This document shows positions 53,881-61,613 of a DNA stretch of 64,000 nt, in pieces. This stretch comes from Alkalicoccus luteus (GTDB lineage Bacteria; Bacillota; Bacilli; Bacillales; Salisediminibacteriaceae). Location of the stretch: assembly GCF_012034335.1 (NCBI RefSeq), contig NZ_JAATHJ010000002.1:124001-188000 (forward strand), read 5' to 3'. The notes under the pieces are model-generated. The model ran no database searches. It was not told the DNA's origin and saw nothing but the letters and a program-made list of their open reading frames with translations. Within the stretch, counting starts at the first letter, position 1. Every line of letters begins with the position of its first letter. The translations under genes were made by a program, and so were the position numbers.

Positions 53881-54527
53881 CCAGGCTCGCCTCCTGTTCG
53901 GATCTCCGGAATAATGAGTTCATTCACTGTTTCCATTCGTACCTGAACGTTATCGGCAAGCAGTTCATAAACGGCACCTCCGCGAAGTTCCATAGAAGCT
54001 TCAAGCACACTGCTGTCCCCGATTGCTTCAACGACAAAAGGTGCAGAAGACCGAATACCATCAACCTCAATTACCGGGCCTATACATTTTATGTAGGAGG
54101 ATTGACCAAGTCTGACTCCATTAACGGACACTGCTTCTGCTCCAGCTGTAAGAAGCTCATCGACTGTTCGCTGAACGTGCTGTTCATGCACGAGAAAAGC
54201 TGCAGGATCACTGCTGTCCGTTGCAGTATCGTTCAGCTCCACTCGAAGTCCTTCTCCTTTAACGGCAACATCTCCGGCGAGCATTCGAAGCCTCATAAGC
54301 TGTTCCTCGCTAACCTTTGATGCCTCCCTTGCAGCTGATTTCTCCTCTTGTTCTCTTAATGCAGCCTGCAAGCTTACAATCTGTTCCTCGAGCAGCTGAT
54401 TTTCAGTTTGAATTGCTGTGACTCTGGCTCCGCTGCCATCGTCTACCGGCACTTCAATCGTACTGCTAAAAGATAGTCCCGCCAGCACACTGAGCAAAAA
54501 GACAGCTGCCGCACTAATCCATTTCAT
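53877..54527 (-). CDS. ylxW: YlxW, DUF881 family protein
   Basis: A 216-residue DUF881 protein. The ATG at 54527 (MKWISAAAVFLLSVLAGLSFS) lies inside the last codons of divIB (14-base overlap) and directly opens the membrane anchor, so the longer frame is rejected. A coiled coil (about 40-85) leads to the DUF881 core with KGEGLRVELNDTATD, VNGVRLGQSSYIKCIGPVIEVDG and PFVVEAIGD. Role unknown; the position after divIB matches B. subtilis. Confidence 0.9.
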   Translation of the reverse strand: MKWISAAAVFLLSVLAGLSFSSTIEVPVDDGSGARVTAIQTENQLLEEQIVSLQAALREQEEKSAAREASKVSEEQLMRLRMLAGDVAVKGEGLRVELNDTATDSSDPAAFLVHEQHVQRTVDELLTAGAEAVSVNGVRLGQSSYIKCIGPVIEVDGIRSSAPFVVEAIGDSSVLEASMELRGGAVYELLADNVQVRMETVNELIIPEIRTGGEPG

Positions 54528-55419
54528 TCGCGTCTGCTGCCTCCCCGTTATCCACTGACTCTTCTGGTGAATCCTCTGACGGTTCTTCTTCCGGTTCTTC
54601 AACGGAAGCGTCATCAGGATTTTCATCCACGATCCCTCCGCCGGACTCTTCACCTTCCATTACGTCTTCCTCGTCCTCAAGCTCAGCAAATGATTCAAAG
54701 TACGGATTAATTCGCATGTGAATAATACCTTCTTCACCGCTGTCCAATTGACCGGCAACCGCCGGATACGGCTCCATCCGGTCAGCGAATGACGAAACCG
54801 TTGTGCTGACTATGTTTCCATCATTCATATATAATGTCAGTCTTTCCGGGTCGTTTTCGACTGGATCATGGATGATGTCAGATATAGCATACTGAACGGA
54901 AGTTTGCATACGGCCGATCTCTGCAGCCAGATCAGTCAGCATTTCTCCCTCTTCGAATCCGTGCAGAACAGGTGCATCTCCAGGCGCTTTGTCCGCGTCA
55001 ACAATGTTCCCGCTGCTTAAGACTGGCTTGTAGGAACTGCCGTCAGCTGCATATGCTGCTGTGCTGTATTCTTCAACGTCAATGCGGACGGTGGAAGGCC
55101 AGGTTCTGCGAATCGCTGCACCTTCTATCGTTTCATGAGAAAGAATTGCCTCTGTGTGCTCCTCCAGATCGAGTCCCCACATCTTCATCCCTCTTTCGAT
55201 TCCTGATGCTGCTTCTATTTCATCTGACGTTGTAAATTCAGCACCGTTAACGTGGATCGTACGAACGTCACTCAGGCTGCTTTGAAGATAAACAGCGGTG
55301 CCTATTAAAAGCAGCAGAACAGAAAGATAGAGCAGGAAACGTTTGCGCGCTCGTCTCTTTCTGTCAGCCTGCAGCTTCGGCAGCTTATGTTCAAGATCGA
55401 CTACTCTGTCCCTGCTCAT
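54514..55419 (-). CDS. divIB: DivIB (FtsQ homologue), division protein
   Basis: DivIB is a bitopic division protein that, with FtsL and DivIC, regulates septal wall synthesis. A basic cytoplasmic tail precedes one membrane helix (about 28-48), a POTRA domain (VRTIHVNGAEFTTSDEIEAASGI) and the beta domain with LTLYMNDGNIV. The last 55 residues form an extremely acidic tail. At 301 residues it is slightly longer than B. subtilis DivIB (263) because of this tail. The murB gene found next to it in B. subtilis is absent. Confidence 0.94.
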   Translation of the reverse strand: MSRDRVVDLEHKLPKLQADRKRRARKRFLLYLSVLLLLIGTAVYLQSSLSDVRTIHVNGAEFTTSDEIEAASGIERGMKMWGLDLEEHTEAILSHETIEGAAIRRTWPSTVRIDVEEYSTAAYAADGSSYKPVLSSGNIVDADKAPGDAPVLHGFEEGEMLTDLAAEIGRMQTSVQYAISDIIHDPVENDPERLTLYMNDGNIVSTTVSSFADRMEPYPAVAGQLDSGEEGIIHMRINPYFESFAELEDEEDVMEGEESGGGIVDENPDDASVEEPEEEPSEDSPEESVDNGEAADANEMD

Positions 55420-55442
55420 TCTTTCCCTCCTTTAAACTGCTT

Positions 55443-56531
55443 TTATGAGCGGCCCAGTGCGTTCAGCTCATCTGCGAGCATGGCTGCTGCCTGCGGCATT
55501 CCAGCTTCCTTTGCCTTCTGGCTCATGTCAGCCGCAAAAGCAGTGTCCTGCAAAGAATCCAGCGCCGCAATGAGCGTCTCTGCGTTCAGATCTTTTTCTT
55601 CGATCATGAGAGCTGCACCCTTCTTGACGTAAGCATCTGCATTATGGAACTGATGGTTTTCCGTCACATACGGACTAGGAATATAAACTGCCGGTACACC
55701 AAGTGCCGTTAATTCAGCGATTGAAGTCGCTCCTGCCCGACCGACCGCTCCACGTACCTGCCGTAAGAGCACCGGCATATTCTCGACATAAGGAACAGTG
55801 ATGATGGAGTCCGCTTCATAAGCAGGCAGTTTCTTCTGAATTGCTTCATAATGGACGCTGCCTGTCACATAAAGGATCTGATAGTCTTTCTTCGCAAGCT
55901 CGCTGTATGCATCCAGTACTGCCTGATTAATCGGTGCTGCTCCGCGACTGCCGCCGGCTATTACAAATACCGGTTTGTCGGGATTGAACCCGTGCTCCTT
56001 TAAAACAGAAGGATTATCTTCGGCTTCCACTGCTTCTGAAGCTCGTGGATTTCCGGTGTAAACAACTTTGTTTTCCGGAAACCTGGTAACAGCTTCATCA
56101 AAGCATACGGCAACTTTGTCAGCGTAACGAGCGAGAAATTTATTTGTGATTCCCGGCACACTGTTTTGTTCGTGAATAAGCGTCGGGATCCCAAGTTTCG
56201 CTGCGGCATATACAACCGGTCCGCATACATAGCCTCCAGTGCCAATGACAACATCAGGCTTAAACGCTTTTAAATAAGCTTTAGATTGACGGACTGCTTT
56301 CACAAACCGAAGGACTGTTTTTACATTCTCAAATGATAGGCTGCGCTTAAATCCTGTTATGTGAACGCTCTTAAATGGTATGCCAGCCTCTGGAACCAGC
56401 GTGGATTCAAGCCCGCGTTCCGTACCGATATAGAGGACGTCGGTTGCTTCTTTACGCTGCATGTGACGGATGAGTGCCAGAGCCGGGTAAATGTGCCCGC
56501 CTGTGCCTCCGCCTGATACTGCAATTCTCAT
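55443..56531 (-). CDS. murG: MurG, lipid II-forming GlcNAc transferase
   Basis: MurG adds GlcNAc to lipid I on the inner face of the membrane. The GT-B protein of 362 residues has the N-terminal GGGTGGHIYPALAL, the TGGYVCGPVV and LIHEQNSVPG segments, and the UDP-GlcNAc site GGSRGAAPINQ and GRAGATSIAEL. It overlaps murD by four bases. In B. subtilis spoVE lies between murD and murG; it is missing here. Confidence 0.97.
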   Translation of the reverse strand: MRIAVSGGGTGGHIYPALALIRHMQRKEATDVLYIGTERGLESTLVPEAGIPFKSVHITGFKRSLSFENVKTVLRFVKAVRQSKAYLKAFKPDVVIGTGGYVCGPVVYAAAKLGIPTLIHEQNSVPGITNKFLARYADKVAVCFDEAVTRFPENKVVYTGNPRASEAVEAEDNPSVLKEHGFNPDKPVFVIAGGSRGAAPINQAVLDAYSELAKKDYQILYVTGSVHYEAIQKKLPAYEADSIITVPYVENMPVLLRQVRGAVGRAGATSIAELTALGVPAVYIPSPYVTENHQFHNADAYVKKGAALMIEEKDLNAETLIAALDSLQDTAFAADMSQKAKEAGMPQAAAMLADELNALGRS

Positions 56532-57904
56532 GCATGATCCCCCGCTTTCTGTCCGGTTGCCTGTTCAACTGCCTGAATAAATGTTCTGCCACGCTCTTCA
56601 AATGTAGAGAACTGATCCCAGGAAGCGCAGGCAGGAGATAATAGAATTACATCTCCCTCCCGAGACAGTTGAATCGCCTTTACCACAGCTTCCTGCAAGA
56701 TCTCTGTCTGGTGACGTTCCGGTACATTTGCTGCAGCCCCTGCCTCTTCCAGCTTAGGTGCTGTTTCCCCGTAAGAGACGAGTCCATATACGTTAGACAA
56801 TTCTGGAACCAGTTCATCGAATGAAAGTCCGCGGTCCAGTCCCCCTGCAATTAAAACAACCGGCTGGGTAAATGCCTGCAAAGAAGTAACTGCCGCGGGT
56901 ACGTTCGTTGCTTTGGAGTTATTAAAAAAGGATCTGCCCTTCCATTCCATTACGTGCTGAAGACGATGTTCCACTCCTCCGAACTGACGGAGCACGGCTT
57001 TTATTTGTTCAATCTTTGCACCGGCAGCAGCTGCCGCCGCTGCTGCTGCCAGGCCATTTGCAATGTTATAGCTTCCCGGCAGAGAGAATTCCGTTTCAAG
57101 AATCAGCTTTTCGCCATGCAGCCATAACCAGCCGTCCATTAGACAGGCACCTTCTTCAACCCATTTTTCTGTCGAAAACGGCACCTTCTTTGAAGCGGCC
57201 GATTCGACCATGCTGCACACAGTCGGATCATCTGCGTTATAAACGAGCGTATCAGTTTCAGTCTGATTACGGAAAAGCATCGATTTTGCCTCTATGTAAG
57301 CGTCTTTTGAGCCGTGGTAGTCCAGATGCGCGTCCGCAATGTTCAGCAGAACGGCAACATTCGGGCGAAAATCTATCGTCCCCATCAATTGAAAGCTGGA
57401 AAGTTCCGTAACCATCACATGCTCTTTTTCTGCACTACGGACAACTTTAGAAGCGGTTTCTCCTATGTTTCCTGCCAGAAGCGGTTTACGGCTGCTGCCT
57501 TTAAGCATTTCATAGATGTACGTTGTAGTCGTTGTTTTTCCATTTGAACCTGTGATCCCGATCATATCGCACGGAGCTGTATCAAAGGCAGCCTCCACCT
57601 CAGTAATAACTGGTATTCCAGCCTTCACGGCTTTCTGAACGAGTTCATGATCATAACGGATACCGGGGTTTTTTACGAGCACGTCCGGCATCTCCTCAAT
57701 CAGTTCCGGAGGGTGGCTGCCACAGACCGTTCGAATCCCCAGCCTGTCAAGTTCCTGAGCAAGCTCATTGCGCTCAAATGCCAGACTGTCATTTACGGTT
57801 ACCTCTGCGCCGAGCTGATGAAGCAGGTTAGCTGCCTCCGTTCCGCTCCTCGCCAGTCCTAAAATAAGTACCCTCCTGTTTTTCCATTCCTTTTTAGAAA
57901 ACAT
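56528..57904 (-). CDS. murD: UDP-MurNAc-L-alanine:D-glutamate ligase
   Basis: MurD adds D-glutamate to UDP-MurNAc-L-Ala. The 458 residues contain the N-terminal ILGLARSGTEAA, the P-loop GITGSNGKTTTTTYI, the NIADAHLDYHGS metal/ligand motif and C-terminal SPACASWDQFSTFEERG. It abuts the mraY stop with no gap, its ribosome site GGAGGT lying within mraY. Confidence 0.97.
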   Translation of the reverse strand: MFSKKEWKNRRVLILGLARSGTEAANLLHQLGAEVTVNDSLAFERNELAQELDRLGIRTVCGSHPPELIEEMPDVLVKNPGIRYDHELVQKAVKAGIPVITEVEAAFDTAPCDMIGITGSNGKTTTTTYIYEMLKGSSRKPLLAGNIGETASKVVRSAEKEHVMVTELSSFQLMGTIDFRPNVAVLLNIADAHLDYHGSKDAYIEAKSMLFRNQTETDTLVYNADDPTVCSMVESAASKKVPFSTEKWVEEGACLMDGWLWLHGEKLILETEFSLPGSYNIANGLAAAAAAAAAGAKIEQIKAVLRQFGGVEHRLQHVMEWKGRSFFNNSKATNVPAAVTSLQAFTQPVVLIAGGLDRGLSFDELVPELSNVYGLVSYGETAPKLEEAGAAANVPERHQTEILQEAVVKAIQLSREGDVILLSPACASWDQFSTFEERGRTFIQAVEQATGQKAGDHA

Positions 57905-58876
57905 CTATAATACCTCCAGCATAATTCCGGCTGCTGCACACAGCACACCGATGGTCCAGAATGTTGCTACAACACGCCACTCACTCCATCCCGATAGTTC
58001 AAAGTGGTGATGGATCGGGCTCATTTTGAAAATCCGTTTCTTTCTTAATTTAAAGGAGGCCACTTGTAAAATGACCGAGAGCGTTTCGATAACGAAAACC
58101 CCGCCAATGATAACGAGAAGCAGCTCTGTTTTTGTAAGCACTGCTGTCATCGCGAGTGCTCCGCCGATAGCGAGTGAACCGGTATCACCCATGAAAACTT
58201 TTGCCGGATGGGCATTGAAGATTAGAAATCCTAACAATGCACCTGTCAGCGCCATTGCGAAAACGGCTGTTGAAAATAGTCCCGCAGAATAGGCAATAAC
58301 CGCAAAAGCCGTAAAAGCGGCAGCAGCAGTACCTGCGACCAGGCCATCCAGGCCATCTGTCAAATTGACTGCGTTACTTGCTCCGACAAGCATTACGATA
58401 ATCAGAGGGAAGTAAAGCCATCCAATGTCAACGGACAGGTCCGTACCCGGGACCCCTATTTCTGTTGAAAGTCCGGTTGCAAGCAGAATGATGTAAACGA
58501 GCGTTGAAATCCCTACCTGACCTAAAAACTTTTGCTTAGACGTGAGGCCAAGATTTCGTTTTTTAACAACTTTAATGTAATCATCCAGAAAGCCGAGCAG
58601 TCCAAAGCCGAGCAGAACGATGAAAATCAGCACCAGCTCAATGTTAAACCCGTAATAAAAAGCTGAGGCTGCAGCCGACGCTATGACAGCTGCCCCTAAA
58701 ATGATCAGACCGCCCATCGTAGGTGTACCTGTTTTCTTCTGATGAGACTGAGGCCCCTCCTCACGTATGCTTTGTCCAAACTTCAGTCTTCGTAAATATG
58801 GAATTACGATCGGTGAAATAATCACCGTTAATATAAATGCTGTAATCAAGGCAGGAATCAGCCCGGTGTCAAACAT
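57905..58876 (-). CDS. mraY: MraY, phospho-MurNAc-pentapeptide translocase
   Basis: MraY transfers phospho-MurNAc-pentapeptide to undecaprenyl phosphate, making lipid I. The 323-residue protein has about ten membrane helices and the conserved aspartates in FLDDYIKV, NLTDGLDGLV and VFMGDTGSLAIGG, plus HHFELSGW. It follows the MurF-like gene after 16 bases. Confidence 0.97.
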   Translation of the reverse strand: MFDTGLIPALITAFILTVIISPIVIPYLRRLKFGQSIREEGPQSHQKKTGTPTMGGLIILGAAVIASAAASAFYYGFNIELVLIFIVLLGFGLLGFLDDYIKVVKKRNLGLTSKQKFLGQVGISTLVYIILLATGLSTEIGVPGTDLSVDIGWLYFPLIIVMLVGASNAVNLTDGLDGLVAGTAAAAFTAFAVIAYSAGLFSTAVFAMALTGALLGFLIFNAHPAKVFMGDTGSLAIGGALAMTAVLTKTELLLVIIGGVFVIETLSVILQVASFKLRKKRIFKMSPIHHHFELSGWSEWRVVATFWTIGVLCAAAGIMLEVL

Positions 58877-58892
58877 GCAGTAGTACCCCTCT

Positions 58893-60086
58893 CTAATCTC
58901 TGTTCAGTTCTTGCAGAATTTCATAGATCATTTCCCTGTTGGCGCCTTTATACATAATTAAATTGTTGCCGACGAGCGCTTCCTTCAGCTTGTCAACAGC
59001 ATCGACATGTGTTTTATAGTAAAACGAGACCACGTCATCACGCTCGGCGCGCTCCAGTGCATCATGCACCCAGAAAGCTTTCTCTCCCACCGCGATCACG
59101 TCGGTAATTGCGATCGTGATATGCTCTGCAAATAATTCATGCACAGCTTTATGGTACCTGTCTGACTGAAAGCCTTCATCGATAATCAAATATCTGCGGT
59201 CGTAGCTCCCGGTATGCGAAAGCCATCCTAATGAATAATCCAGCTCCGCCTCTTCCATCGCCTCTGACTCAAAAAGGACGTACCCCCCGTTCACAGCCGG
59301 CATAACCTGGAAACCGAATACTTCCGGCCTTAAAAAAGAGGCTGGCGGATGTGCTTTACCAGTGAGTCTTCTGTAGCTATCTTCGGCTGTTTGAATGAGC
59401 GGTGCATATACTGCCAGCCATTCCGGCAGATCGTCACGGCTGCTTGAAGGTGTCGGCGGAAATAAAGTGCTGACGATGGTACCTGCATCCGAATGAGCCT
59501 TTGTCTGATCCGCTTCAACTGTACAGATAAGCGTAATCTCCGGCTTCAGCAGACCAGCAAGCGATTCCCGTCGCTTTTCATTTTCTTCAATATGCAAAAA
59601 AACGAATTCTGTGTCTGTATCAAGAGACAGAATTAGCTCTGCATCTGAAGCAGATTCCAGCTGACGTTCGTTTAACACAGCTGTTTTCCTTCCTTTCATC
59701 CATGCAGTCATCATTCGCAACATAACACCAGCTGTATAATCACCTTCCACCAAAACTACTTTTGCCGTGTGTTGCTGCAAATAGTAAGCGGCGAGATCTT
59801 TGCAAACCTGTTCCGGACTATCAGTCATAAAAAGTGGGAAGTGTTCCGGTATCGTGTCAGGAACCGGCTCTCCGTTACGCCATAGAGCAGCTGCCGCTCC
59901 GCCTTCCACAGCTGCTTCAATAAACTGGTGTCCGTCATAGCGGGTTCCCCTGACGGGAACGAATAAGCTTCCTTCCTCTACTTCATAAATACTGCTTGTA
60001 ACATTGGCAAATTCCTGAACATCTGTACTCCCTCGAAGTGATGAGGCATACGCTGACAATAATTCCGGTGTCACAAAAATACTCAA
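58893..60086 (-). CDS. MurF-like protein lacking the ATP-binding P-loop (probable pseudoenzyme)
   Basis: This 397-residue protein sits where murF lies in many bacteria, between murE and mraY. The N-terminal Mur-ligase domain is recognisable (SSIYEVEEGSLFVPVRGTRYDGHQFI, residues 34-59 from the alternative GTG start at 60095). At residues 113-126, where MurF has GSNGKTTTK, it reads VVLVEGDYTAGVML: the Gly-Lys-Thr motif is gone, and the later Asn/Glu-His ligand motif is also not found. The frame is intact with no stop codons, so the gene appears maintained. I choose TTG at 60086 (AAGGAG spacing 8), overlapping the murE stop as TTGA. A catalytic role is unlikely; regulatory or scaffold roles are possible. 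A true murF must be elsewhere. Confidence 0.72.
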   Translation of the reverse strand: MSIFVTPELLSAYASSLRGSTDVQEFANVTSSIYEVEEGSLFVPVRGTRYDGHQFIEAAVEGGAAAALWRNGEPVPDTIPEHFPLFMTDSPEQVCKDLAAYYLQQHTAKVVLVEGDYTAGVMLRMMTAWMKGRKTAVLNERQLESASDAELILSLDTDTEFVFLHIEENEKRRESLAGLLKPEITLICTVEADQTKAHSDAGTIVSTLFPPTPSSSRDDLPEWLAVYAPLIQTAEDSYRRLTGKAHPPASFLRPEVFGFQVMPAVNGGYVLFESEAMEEAELDYSLGWLSHTGSYDRRYLIIDEGFQSDRYHKAVHELFAEHITIAITDVIAVGEKAFWVHDALERAERDDVVSFYYKTHVDAVDKLKEALVGNNLIMYKGANREMIYEILQELNRD

Positions 60087-61552
60087 TGGCTCCACTCCTT
60101 CAATGCGGACTCAGCTTCTTTCCGGTCATCAAATTCTTTACGGACTCCGTTGATTTCCTGATATGTCTCGTGACCTTTCCCTGCAATCAGCACGACATCT
60201 CCTTCACCCGCTTGCAGAACAGCCTTTCTAATCGCGAGGCGGCGGTCGACCTCCATTTCATAGTTATCCGACGACATTCCCTGTTTCATATCTTCTAAAA
60301 TGACTTCCGGATCTTCCGTTCTGGGGTTATCAGAGGTGAGAATCGTCTTTGAACTTCGTTTATCAGCAGCTGCTGCCATGAGCGGACGCTTCGATTTATC
60401 ACGGTCCCCGCCGCACCCAATAACTGTTATGATATTACCGGATGATACTTCCCTGATGGTATCAAGCACATTTTCGAGGCTGTCGGGAGTATGAGCATAG
60501 TCTACAATAACATGGACAGGACGATCACTTTCAACCGGTTCAAATCTGCCTTTTACGCCGTGCAGTTTTTCAAGGTTTGCTGCAATTTTCCCGAGCTCTG
60601 CACCCTGAGCGAAAAGAGCGCCTGCTGCTGCAAGCACATTATAAACAGAGAAACGTCCGGGAAGTCCAATCCGCACCTTATAAGATTCACCAAACGCACT
60701 CAGACGAAACTGGCTGCCGGACGGGTCCAGCTTCAAATCGGATGCCTTCAGATCTGCTTCTGAACGAATTCCGTATGTCAAGATCGGAACCGCCGAGGCT
60801 TTGATCATGACAGGAGCATAAGCATCATCAAGATTGATTACTGATACAGGGAGTGGTTTCCTGTTAAACGAGGAACCCAGCTGGGAGAACAGCAGACTCT
60901 TGGCGTGAGCATAGTCATCCATGTTTTTGTGATAGTCAAGATGATCCTGAGATAAATTAGTAAAAACTGCAGTTTGGAATGCCGTTCCGTGAATTCTGCC
61001 CCCTGCAAGAGCGTGCGAAGATACCTCCATCGCGACGGTTTCGGTTCCGGCCTCTTTCATTTCATACAACAGCTGCTGCAGCGTGATTGATTCAGGAGTT
61101 GTATTTGCAGATTCTTGCGTTTTCCCTGCATAGCGAGTGTACATCGTACCAATGACACCGCACGTGTCTCCCTGCATCTCCAGAAGCTGCTCGATATAAT
61201 GGGTTACCGACGTCTTCCCATTGGTACCGGTAACGCCTATCATATCTAAGGAAGAGCTCGGATGTTGATAGAAATCTGCTGCCATTACAGCCATTGCACG
61301 TCTTGAACTGCCTGTAACAATTTCAGGCAAACCTATATCAAGCCTTCTTTCTGTAACAAGCGCAGCTGCTCCTGCTGCTTTTGCAGCTGCAGCAAAAGCG
61401 TGACCGTCCACCGTATATCCTGGAATGCAAAAGAACAGATCCCCCTTCTTCAGCCTTCGATTATCCATCTGCATGCCAGAAATAGCAATGTCACTACCGT
61501 AAATTTGTTTTGTCGGAAGTCGTTTTGCCAGATCGTATAGTTGTGCGTTCAT
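60083..61552 (-). CDS. murE: UDP-MurNAc-tripeptide synthetase, meso-diaminopimelate type
   Basis: MurE adds the third amino acid to the peptidoglycan stem. The 489 residues contain DNRRLKKGDLFFCIPG, the P-loop GVTGTNGKTSVT (about 109-120), TNLSQDHLDYHKNMDDY and the DNPR motif (SDNPRTEDPEVI) typical of meso-diaminopimelate specificity. The ATG at 61552 is preferred over the GTG at 61561 because of its spacing from AAGGG. It follows pbpB after about 60 bases; spoVD, found here in B. subtilis, is absent. Confidence 0.96.
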   Translation of the reverse strand: MNAQLYDLAKRLPTKQIYGSDIAISGMQMDNRRLKKGDLFFCIPGYTVDGHAFAAAAKAAGAAALVTERRLDIGLPEIVTGSSRRAMAVMAADFYQHPSSSLDMIGVTGTNGKTSVTHYIEQLLEMQGDTCGVIGTMYTRYAGKTQESANTTPESITLQQLLYEMKEAGTETVAMEVSSHALAGGRIHGTAFQTAVFTNLSQDHLDYHKNMDDYAHAKSLLFSQLGSSFNRKPLPVSVINLDDAYAPVMIKASAVPILTYGIRSEADLKASDLKLDPSGSQFRLSAFGESYKVRIGLPGRFSVYNVLAAAGALFAQGAELGKIAANLEKLHGVKGRFEPVESDRPVHVIVDYAHTPDSLENVLDTIREVSSGNIITVIGCGGDRDKSKRPLMAAAADKRSSKTILTSDNPRTEDPEVILEDMKQGMSSDNYEMEVDRRLAIRKAVLQAGEGDVVLIAGKGHETYQEINGVRKEFDDRKEAESALKEWSH

Positions 61553-61613
61553 TAGTATCACCCTTCGACATCTTCACTGTTAAATATATCTTATTACCCG
61601 AATGAATTGGTCG

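Noticed and set aside
58893-60095. Calling the MurF-like gene a pseudogene
   Set aside because: The frame is uninterrupted for about 400 codons, has a usable ribosome site and overlaps murE neatly, so a maintained protein with lost catalysis is more likely than a dead gene.
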